Source of the DNA: Scortum barcoo
Taxonomy: Eukaryota > Chordata > Actinopteri > Centrarchiformes > Terapontidae
Assembly (NCBI GenBank): GCA_023238725.1
Contig: CM041538.1
Location: forward strand, 13,948,880-14,012,879
DNA length: 64,000 nt
Direction of reading: 5' to 3'
The notes below the pieces were generated by a model that ran no database searches, was not told the DNA's origin, and was given only the letters and a program-made list of their open reading frames with translations. Below are positions 37,190 through 46,023 of the stretch, piece by piece (the first letter of the stretch is position 1; each line of letters begins with the position of its first letter). Position numbers and translations under genes: made by a program.

Positions 37190-37320
37190 GGACTGTGACT
37201 AATGATTATTTTCATTATGGATTAATCTGCTAATTATTTCCTCGATTAATCGATTGCTTGTTTGATATTTAAAGATTCTGAAAATGGTAAGTAGTCTCAT
37301 CAAAATTATCCAGAGCTCAA
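37190..37320 (+). repeat. ATTAATCGA-type non-autonomous DNA element (5' part)
   Basis: gactgtgactaatgattatt, ttcattatggattaatctgc and cctcgattaatcgattgctt, then gattctgaaaatggtaa and tatccagagctcaa match the start of the family seen at 19,920 and 44,262. It lies directly after the AAGTAAAAGTA repeat, so the two are adjacent or nested. Confidence 0.6.
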
Positions 37321-37829
37321 ATTGATAGATTGACACCTAAAAATGAAAATAACAATAATAATAATAATAATGTAATGTGATATTTTAAGTCCAGCTCCTG
37401 TGTTTGTTTTTTCTGTTGTGTGGTGGGCACCCCGTGTGTGAGCAGAAACTCTGCATCTCCGGGGAGTCAGTAGAAAAATATAGATCACTCATCAAGGATT
37501 TCTTAATGGAGGCTATTTCCCTCCACAATGGGCTGATTCATTTGTGACGTCCCGTGCTGTGAGGCAATGAGGTCATCTTATGGATTCTTTCAGCGTGGAC
37601 ATCAGATCTGAATGGTGAGAACATGCAGCGGTCCTTTGCCCGGCCACCCCTGTGGAAACACACACACACGCACACAGATACAGGACCACCACCACAGGAT
37701 TCACACGGTCTAGCCTCCTTCAAATTCCTAAAATTTAAGCACAGAGTACTGCCATAATTTATAGCTCACACACACATACAGAAAGCCCTGTTCTTATTCT
37801 GTGTGTGTGTGTTGGGGGTGTGACAAGAA

Positions 37830-38110
37830 GGGTCGCTGACCTTTGTGACTTGGCTAAAATCCCCATGGGCCTAATTCAGCATTGGAATGGACCCCACAGC
37901 GCAATGGGAAGATGCCTCCAACATAATGAACACAAAGGCCAATTGTGACGCTATTCTCTGCAGGGCAGAAAGCAGCGAGCCCCGGGGACAGTAGAAGGTT
38001 TTGTTGGCTGAAATGGAGAGGGAAGCCTGTTGCTTCAACAAGCCTCTGATAAGATTCATCAGCGGTGACTCAACTGAGGCAGTTTGTTTCCCGGGGCGCA
38101 AAGTGTTAGA
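37830..38110. promoter_or_regulatory. Candidate conserved noncoding element
   Basis: Balanced sequence of about 280 bases with SOX/TCF-like sites in both orientations (gctgacctttgtgacttggc; gaacacaaaggccaattgtg), tggcctaattcagc-like homeodomain cores (gggcctaattcagcattgga) and a GATA site (ctctgataagattcatcagc). No repeat signature. Among the best candidates near opa1. Not tested for conservation. Confidence 0.32.
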
Positions 38111-38495
38111 TTTACATCCACTTTATTTATCTGCACTTGTTGACTGAAGTGCTGATAAGTGACTCTCATCAGCCACATCTCTTTGTCTTTCATGTGTTAG
38201 AGTGTTTCCTCAAATATTACAGTGTGTCACTTGTGTACCAAGAGTCAGACAGTTTTCATATTTGTTGTGGTCAGTGTACAAAACTGGGCCATTCAGGGAT
38301 CAAGTGCTCTTTGTTTTTCTTTTTTTACTGTCAAAAATAAAAACAATGTGGTGTAACTTGGTACATTGGTGCAGCAGCGTACTGCTGCCATGCCAAAAAA
38401 CAGATCAGTATCACCTTATAATGTGAAAAGCTTATTGTTATAACAGGATACTTTTCATGTTATATCACATTCTTCCTTATATACTCATAATATAT

Positions 38496-38499
<4 letters not shown>

Positions 38500-38530
<31 letters not shown>
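38500..38530 (+). repeat. (AT)15 microsatellite
   Basis: About 31 bases of AT repeats, read directly. Confidence 0.95.
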
Positions 38531-38532
<2 letters not shown>

Positions 38533-38589
38533 TATAACAAGAAATATTTCTTATATACTTACTTCCTATATACTTATATTCTTGTAGAG

Positions 38590-38777
38590 CCAGAATTGCC
38601 AGATGTTTTATTTTTATTTTATATTGTTATTTTATATTGTATTTTTATCTCCTATTTTATTATAGTTTTGCATGTATCTATTTTAGTGCTATATTTTTCT
38701 GAAACTTGCATGCCCCTGTGTTTCCATCCTTCAAGCTGCTGGAATTGTGACTTTCTCCTGGAGATGAATAAAGTATC
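38590..38777 (+). repeat. LINE 3' end (L2/Rex-type tail)
   Basis: A T-rich 3' region (ttttatttttattttatatt) is followed by ggaattgtgactttctcctg and gagatgaataaagtatctat. This is the recognisable 3' terminus of a teleost LINE (aattt(c)cc...gggatgaataaagtatctatc). It runs straight into the CTGT array, which probably expanded from the LINE's tetranucleotide tail. Confidence 0.65.
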
Positions 38778-38857
38778 TATCTGTCTATCTGTCTGTCTGT
38801 CTGTCTATCTGTCTGTCTGTCTATCTGTCTGTCTGTCTGTCTGTCTGTCTCTGTCTG

Positions 38858-38940
<83 letters not shown>
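38774..38940 (+). repeat. (CTGT/CTAT)n tetranucleotide array, about 167 bp
   Basis: About 40 tetramers, mostly CTGT with a few CTAT variants at the left end. It produces the artificial CLSVCLSV open frame on the plus strand and the DRQTDRQT frame on the minus strand. Probably highly variable in length. Confidence 0.97.
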
Positions 38941-38941
<1 letters not shown>

Positions 38942-40239
38942 AAACGTCTTTTCAAAGCGTATCACGTAATAAAAAGAAAAGTAACGTTTTAAGTGTGTAC
39001 GTTATAATAACATGAAAATATCTTGTAATAATGACTTTTTTCTTGATGATCTTTTTACATTATAACACAGTACAGAACATTTTTCTTTTACTGGCATGAC
39101 AGCAAGATGCTTCTGTACATCAGTGGTCATACACAATGTAAATAGGGAAATAAATTCAGTAATATGTTTACTGTGGTTGCATGCAAAAAAACAAAATTAG
39201 AAAAGAAAGCAGGGAAAAGTTCTAAGTATTTTAGAAATTGGATTTGTTCCTTTGATAAAAGCAAGCAACATCAACGCCATGAAACAAGTATATACTTTAA
39301 AGCTCCTGACACATGGATATCAGTGTGTCACATTGCTGTGTGATATGGAACATTCATTACTACAAATGCAAAAAAAATTAAATAAATAAATAAACTCTCC
39401 CAAACTGACAAATGATATTTTGAATCCAGCATTTCTGAACTGATTGATGATTGATTGGCAAACAGGAATATGTGACATCACATTTATGCAACCTCTCTAA
39501 AAATGAGAGGAGCTCTGATGAAACACAAAACACAAAAAATCTCGTGTGACATAACCAAAGCATTTTGAACAAATATTGTATTCATGTTGGACCCAACTAC
39601 GCAGATTAAGAGGTTGATTCTGAAATATGTGATATGTTTTAAGGGCCTTTAATGAGTCATTTCTTTTAAAACTGAAATTTAGTTTGTAAGCAAACAGAGC
39701 AAAAGACATGCTGGATGATCTACCTTTAGAGCCTAATTTTATCAAAGGTGGCACACTTTCTCTAAAATATACCAATAACCTTTTACTCTTTATTATGGCA
39801 GGAGACCAATCAGAGACAATTTATTAAACTATCTTTAAAGTGGACCTAAAACACCGTAGAGTTGGTAAATGTCCACCTGAGGATGCTTTAAAGCAGCTGT
39901 GCGGTGCCAAGCGGTTGACGGCCATGTTCGTTAATCTGGTCGCCAGAATCTCTGCCTCTCCCACAAAACCTCAACCGACAGCTCAATAACAGGCAGGGGG
40001 ACAGAAAGACAGGAACAAAGCCAGCGTTGCCAACAAGAAGGCAAACAAATGGTAACACTGCTGCTACTGCCAAAAAACGCCCATCCCCACAATTTATTGC
40101 CCTTTTCTAAGACTTATTCAACGTTTTCATCATACACCGACCCACCACACCCCCTTGCCAAAAGACCCAGAATGTGTCTGTGTGATGAGGTGGGGGATTA
40201 AAAAAACGAAGCAACAAGATCGGCCCTTTCTTTTTCTCA

Positions 40240-40560
40240 AAAAAGACTAGAAATGAAGCTTTGTGCATGTCCGCTGCTGTGGCATATTTGAAAGGTCTGG
40301 CCCGGCTGCTTTTGTGTCACCAGCATAAAGGGGATTGAGGGAAAACACAAACTGAACCACTGTGCCGTTGTGGCTCTGGCTATTAGTCAACGTGACGGCC
40401 TTTGCAGATGCTAATGGTGTATAGTGTGTCCCGGCCGGCCTCCCTCCTCCCAGAACGTGGCTATCTGATAACACAAAGGCCTTCAGCTGGAGGTTGACTT
40501 TTCCCCCTTTTCTTTTCACGGCCGCTACACTCCTTTTTCCTTGTTTTTGAGAAAACAGGG
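40240..40560. promoter_or_regulatory. Candidate conserved noncoding element near the opa1 3' end
   Basis: Balanced stretch: ggctattagtcaacgtgacg, gcctttgcagatgctaatgg, gctatctgataacacaaagg. It holds TAAT cores, a GATA site and an ACAAAGG SOX/TCF-like site. No repeat signature. Not tested for conservation. Confidence 0.3.
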
Positions 40561-40795
40561 GAATATAATAGCCACACAGAAAACAGAAAGTTGACATGAG
40601 GCAGTTATCTCCATGTGTGAAGCCTCAGGTGATGGCAGTGAGGATGAGCCCCCCCCCTCCCCCACAACCCTCCCCAACGCGCTGCCCTTTGAGTGATGTG
40701 GAGATGAAGTAACAACCAGGCCCTTGTGAAAGAAGAGAGGATGCCCAGGAGTGAAGGACCTCTGGACTCTGACTTATTAATCAGTCAGGCTCTCT

Positions 40796-40820
40796 TGCCT
40801 GCCTGCCTGCCTGCCTGCCT
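40796..40820 (+). repeat. (GCCT)6 microsatellite
   Basis: About six GCCT tetramers, read directly. Confidence 0.93.
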
Positions 40821-41089
40821 CTCCCTAGCGGCCGCCTCGGGCTGCAACACATCTTCAGCCTGCTCTGGGTGGAAATAACAGCCTGCAGAGTTAAATACTC
40901 CAGAGGCCCAAACCTGGAGCAGAGGCCTCATCACATCTGCACACAGGTCACCGCATCCAGCAGAAAGCAGCTGTAGGACAACAGCAGACTCTGTGATGGA
41001 AACACATGCACATGCAACACAGCTCTCCAAGGGTGCGAGTGAAACAATGCATCAAAGGAGGCTGCCTTTAACTCGCCAGCTTTTTATTG

Positions 41090-41410
41090 AACTGAAAGAT
41101 CAACACCTATTAAATGGATTGCCATGAAATTTTTGACTGGTAATCACCAGGGATTGATTTGTGGAAGCTTTAGTGATCACTTTTCTGCCTCTTTCTGCAG
41201 CTGCATCAGCTGGTCCAAAATCTGTCTTGGTTCATGACCAAATACTTGCATAACTAAGGACATTCCCATTAACCTCAGCTATTATTTATGTTAAGTGCTA
41301 ATTAGCAAATGCTAGCACGCCAACAGAAGATGAACATACCTCCTAAACACGGTATCGCCTCACAGAGCAGCTAGCATTTTTGAAAAACATTTCCACGGGG
41401 GCAAACTCCA
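41090..41410 (+). repeat. Dispersed teleost repeat (GGATTGCCATGAAAT type)
   Basis: caacacctattaaatggatt, gccatgaaatttttgactgg, tggttcatgaccaaatactt, gcataactaaggacattccc, taagtgctaattagcaaatg and ctagcacgccaacagaagat match, in order, a very common fish repeat (ttggatggattgccatgaaatttg...ccaaatacctgcaaaactaatgacattcccat...gtgctaattagcaaatgttagca). Diverged, non-coding, with an internal deletion. Confidence 0.7.
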
Positions 41411-41884
41411 TCTGCTGATGAAGATCAGATGTGGTCAGAAGCTCCACAGGAGCTACTAAACGAACCTTACAACCTTTACCCCTTTCATTTTATTCGAGTT
41501 CTTCTCTGGCGAAACGTTAAGGTAAACTGACTTTGATCAAGACAACACAAAAAAAACAGAGTGCTAATATTGATGACAATGCACTGAACATGCGACTTCA
41601 ACTGTGCAAGTTTAACTGGCTACAACTGGACAAGCTGACGCATCATGAAAAAGATCATTTTTATTTATGTCAATTTTATTTTCCACTTTTTTCCTTTTAA
41701 ACACAAATTTAATAAATAAAGCACACCTGCTGGGATACACTATGCAAACATTACTTTCTACAACATAAAACATTTTACTCACCAATTTTCTATTACACAA
41801 GTGTCTTGCTCTGCATACGTGCTGTACATGATAGTAGCTCCATGACTTCTCATCAACTTTACCTGTACAGAATGCACGGTCTAT

Positions 41885-41916
<32 letters not shown>

Positions 41917-43389
41917 CCCATATACACATGAAAGAATGGACAGGGTTAACACAGTCTGTCTTCCCTCTTCCAATGAATCATCAGGCATGTTTTCAATCTA
42001 GGATGAGCTGGTGGACGACTACATGGGTGATGAGATGAGTGAGAATAGTCCAAATGATGGAAGCACAAAGAGAGAGGACGTGAGGTTACAGATGAGAATG
42101 AGGGAAAAGCCCAAATTTTGGAGCAGTGTGGAAACATCCGGTCCCAGACAGTGACAGTGGAAGATTTAGTGAGTTGAGAAAAGCATAAATCTTGAGTTTA
42201 AAATTACCCCGTAGCATGTCAGATACATCTTTAACTTTTTCTTAACTTTGAGGACAATTCCTGTTCACCTATAAAAGGGAGATCATTAGTTTTCTTAGTT
42301 TTTGTGTGTTTTGAAGCAGCGAGAACCGTAAGATTTCGATGACCATGAAATCACAGAGAGGAGAAGAAAATGTGCACCTGTGCACGGACCCAACTCTCCT
42401 GCCCAATAACCAAAGAACATTAGATGTAATACAGAACAAAAAGCATCAAGACAACCCACCTACCCCCGTGTAACTGCACCACCTGGTCAAGACAGACTCA
42501 ACACTAGACTGAGAAAGACTAAAGCCAAGGTCCAAAGCAGAGACGTGGAGCAAAACAACTGGCAGATCGCAAACATGATGACAAACATTTTAACTGATGA
42601 TGTAATGTGGCTACTGAGATCTCTTTAGCATGATCACATAATCAGTTAAAACACCGCAGCACTTTAATTATGCATCTAAAGGATGTAGAAATCCAGATGT
42701 TAATTATATTTACTATGTATTAAGAGAGCATCTACAATTTTGTTTGGAAGTTGTATCTGTCAGTTGAAACATGCAGAGCGTGTTGATCAAATGTACAGTG
42801 ACGCAAGTGGAGACATCACACACACACACACACAAACAAAAGGTAAGTTATGTGCATTTGGCAGACATATAAACAGCATTGAAAAATAAACCTCATTAGA
42901 TCAAAATAAAAAGAAATAAATCTATCTATACATAATATTGTTTTTTTAACACCTTTAACAGCTGACTGCATCCTGTTAATGGGTGGCTGTTGTGGTCTTA
43001 CACTGAAGAGCATTGATGGGAGGGAAGCTGAATATCGAACTGGGTAGTTCATTTCTAATCTTACAGATTTAAGGTGGAAACACATCTCGTTTCCGGGTAC
43101 ATGTTGAGTAAATGTAGAGTTCAGCTGCAGCTTGGAGGGATAACTTAAGTGCTTTGGATCCTAAGTGCAACAAAAAAACATATGAAATAGCGGCCAGGTA
43201 GATGGATGGCGTATTTTAGGAGCACCAGGCGAGATAAAGGTATGAAATTCAAGGCTATTTCTCCCATTCAGGACCAGCGCCAAAGGTGTTACTTTGTACA
43301 AAGATCAGCAAAGACACACTCTTTTAATCACATGTGCACACAGTCAAAAAAAAGAAAGAAAAAGAAAAAAAAAACTGGCGAGATAAACA
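41411..43389. other. AT-rich DNA downstream of opa1
   Basis: No gene recognised. It holds (TA)n at 41,883-41,910 and a short CA run at 42,818-42,833. If opa1 used a distal polyadenylation site this would be 3'UTR instead; nothing in the sequence decides that. Confidence 0.55.
41883..41910 (+). repeat. (TA)13 microsatellite
   Basis: About 28 bases of TA repeats, read directly. Confidence 0.94.
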
Positions 43390-43404
43390 TGTACACAATC
43401 CTCA

Positions 43405-43410
43405 TTTATT
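43405..43410 (-). terminator. Candidate opa1 polyadenylation signal (AATAAA)
   Basis: Minus-strand AATAAA. Downstream (lower coordinates) is a GT-rich stretch, tgtgtacatgttt, a typical downstream element for cleavage. A T-rich run (about 43,345-43,378) and gactgtgtgcacatgtg follow. Confidence 0.5.
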
Positions 43411-43958
43411 GAAAATGAGTGGCCAGATGTGCAACACTGTATTAGCTTCTCATTTTTTGGGCTCCTGTGCAGAAGTTCCCTGTTAACCCAGGACAGGTCG
43501 CAAGACAAAAAGAGAGGGTGGAAAAAAAAACTGTAGGAGAAAGCTTGAAAACTGTTCCTCCATCTATATCCTTCTGTTCAAGTCTTTCCATCAGCGTCAA
43601 AGGGGGACAGGAAGCCGAGCGGTGGACATTAAAATCAGGTGAGTGGTGGGGCGGGGCCAGGAGGTGATGACGGTCATTTACAAATTTAGTTGTCTTTGTT
43701 CAGTGCATTTCTGTTATGATCCATATTTACTTTAAACAGTTCTGTAAACAAAAAGGGGAGAAGAAACGACACATCAGATGCAGTACAGAGTTACTTTTTT
43801 TTCTGGCAATAGTGATTGAGCATATTGTTAAGACAGATTTAAACATTCACTTTTACAGTGCAATTCTCCAACAACACTTCTATTGAAGTGCTTCAATTTT
43901 GCTGCATAACTAATCATAATTTCAGTACAGTCAACCGGTAAGTTTCTCAGTACAGAAT

Positions 43959-44009
43959 GTAAAGCCCCCTGGGTCAAACTGTGATATGTGTTACTGGGCT
44001 GTATAAATA
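43959..44009 (+). repeat. Tail of an interspersed retroelement inside the opa1 3'UTR
   Basis: The stretch tgtaaagccccctgggtcaa ... ttactgggctgtataaata resembles the 3' tail shared by many teleost SINE/LINE copies (tgtaaagccctttgaggcaa ... attgggctatataaataaa). It lies in antisense relative to opa1 and ends 10 bases before the stop codon, so it makes up the start of the 3'UTR. Family assignment is from memory. Confidence 0.55.
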
Positions 44010-44019
44010 CCTGGTTTTC

Positions 44020-44084
44020 TTACTTCTCCTTGTGAAGAGCTTCGATAAATGCTTCAAGTTTCTCCTGGATCTCACGAACTTTCT
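44020..44084 (-). CDS. opa1: opa1 last coding exon (human residues 940-960 and stop)
   Basis: 65 coding bases. The acceptor is ttctctgcag, ending at 44085. Two bases complete a split Lys codon, followed by [20 protein letters not shown] and TAA at 44022-44020. Human ends [20 protein letters not shown], so only two residues differ. A second possible acceptor two bases downstream would shift the frame. The exon forms the final coiled helix of the protein. It lies 15,812 bases from the previous exon and would be easy to miss in automated annotation. Confidence 0.96.
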
Positions 44085-45570
44085 CTGCAGAGAAGCATAC
44101 AAAAGAGGACGGTCAGATCACGGATAAATATACAAATACTGACACACAACAAATTTAGTTTGTTGAAAAAGTAATTTCTCAAGAAAAAGATGCCAAGAAT
44201 TCACTGGACCCTACTTCATGACTATAAATATTTGCTGTTTTCTCCTTAGTAGAGCAGTAGAGCTAAAACAACTAGTTATTTGATCGACAGAATATTAATC
44301 AGCAACTACTTTAGTAATGGAGTCATCATTTAAGTCCCTTTTTAAAATAGAAAAGCCAAACTTTCTCTGGTTTCATTTTTTAAGCATGAACTTGTTTCCT
44401 TCTAACTGTGTGAATCTCAGTGTTTAGTCGTGGGTGTCTGTGTGTTTTTCTTTTTAATCAAGCAAGTCTCTAAAAGATAATAGGCAGTGAGTGAAATGAA
44501 TGAAGGATGGGTAGCAGGTCATAAATCTGCCGGACAGAGGAAACAATTAAACAATATTCCCATCCCAACCGTATATTTGTGCAGGTGGAAATTCCCTCAC
44601 ACTTCTCACCAAAACACCAGATGGTCCTCTCTTACAGTGACAGCCAAACCTCAAGGCAGACCTCCTTCATACATCTGATGGTGAAGGCCTGTGTGCCCTT
44701 TCCCAGTTAGCACAGACCACATCAAAGCCCTCACCCTCCCCTTTTCATGGTATGTACCTCACGGGCACGTTACTAATGGACAGAAGGAGATACCTTAACA
44801 ACAACATTTCACATGAAAGGAGGGGGGGTCGAGTGGAAAAACAGACAGTCACTCCTTTTTATGATTTACACTCCTATTGTCCAGAGACTGCATAAGACGA
44901 GCAATCCTTCTACCCAACATGTACTGTCACACGAGATGAGCGAGCCGTCTAAAGCAGTCTTAATCGCTGATTAAACAGCGGCTGAGGGAAGTCTGCAGGC
45001 CAACACTGAGAAAAAGGAAGCGGTGGATCGCAATGCCAGCTGCACCTCCAGGCCTGGCTGGCTCTGCGGCTTCCCTGTCACCCTCGCTAATCTGTCTGGA
45101 TCTCTCCCAAGCACAAACTCAAACACCGGCTCTGAAGAACAAACTAGCACTGCTCTATCTTGATCAATCAGCCACACGAGATCCATGGGTGACCCATTGT
45201 CAACTGTTTTCCTGCGAGGAGGCCCAACGAAAACAGCTTTAAAAAAAAAAAAAAAAAAAAAAAAAAGGGCTTTGGGGAGATAAATCACTGGTTTGGACAC
45301 CAACAGTGTCCTAAGTGTCCATTTCAGATCGGCACAAAGGTGATAACTGTGTGCATGCTTTGGAGTGAAACTAAAATCGCTAAATGTACTCAGGTACTCA
45401 GGGGCTCAGGGGCTCCCCCTCCGCCCGCCTCCTTTTGATTGGAGCACGGCTGCTAAGGTATCCTTTTCCTGATGGATGAAAAGCGCATGGTTGTGAGAGG
45501 TGCAGGCACACCCCCACACACGTCCTGAAACACAAGCAGAGCTGAGAGGCGCTGGATAAGACACGAGCTG

Positions 45571-45626
<56 letters not shown>

Positions 45627-45986
45627 GTAGAGCAGAATTGACAAAAGTTAACTGAGAGCCAGAAAAGCTCAGCTCTGAAAGACACACAACCACCCAAATG
45701 TCTTGAAAACCAGCAAGAGCTGTACAGTCATGCCACCTCCACCTCTTTTCACCTTCCTACACACTCACCGCTGGCAGATGGCAAAAAAAAAAAAAAAAAA
45801 TCCCCGGCCTTTGATACTCTTAACACAGTATAGCAGGGCGTTAGGTGGAGATTACAACACCTAATGGAGGCATTAAGGGGGCCTGTCGAGGGGCATGCTG
45901 ACAAGTCACTGCAGCAGGTGTGGGGTTGAATGAAACATAACCCGGGAGTACGCCATTCCAACATGAAGCCCACCGCAGGAACATGG

Positions 45987-46023
<37 letters not shown>

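Larger units (their letters stand above)
37321..38589. other. Intergenic DNA, no gene seen
   Basis: Holds (AAT)n at about 37,351-37,371, a candidate regulatory block (37,830-38,110) and AT-rich DNA with an (AT)n run. No gene recognised. Confidence 0.6.
38941..41089. other. Intergenic DNA, no gene seen
   Basis: AT-rich to about 39,840, then GC-balanced with a candidate regulatory block (40,240-40,560), a C run (about 40,651-40,658) and (GCCT)n at 40,796-40,820. No gene recognised. Confidence 0.6.
43390..44019 (-). other. opa1: Proposed opa1 3' untranslated region
   Basis: Transcript sequence after the TAA. The proposed end rests on AATAAA (minus strand) at 43410-43405, followed within 30 bases by GT-rich sequence. 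This gives a 3'UTR of about 620-630 nt. Its first 60 bases contain an old repeat tail. A longer UTR is possible: another AATAAA on the minus strand lies at about 41,087-41,082, although that one sits at the edge of a dispersed repeat. Confidence 0.5.

Noticed and set aside
38774..38940. CRISPR-like array
   Set aside because: Simple tetranucleotide repeat in vertebrate DNA; no spacers.
38596..39015. 139-codon open frame with CLSVCLSV repeats
   Set aside because: It is the translation of the CTGT array and the LINE tail; low-complexity artefact.
1..43389. her6/hes1 coding sequence
   Set aside because: No bHLH-Orange domain or WRPW end was found on either strand; the gene, if syntenic, is outside the window.
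45398..45697. Cys/Val-rich open frames on the minus strand
   Set aside because: Produced by the 53-base AC array.
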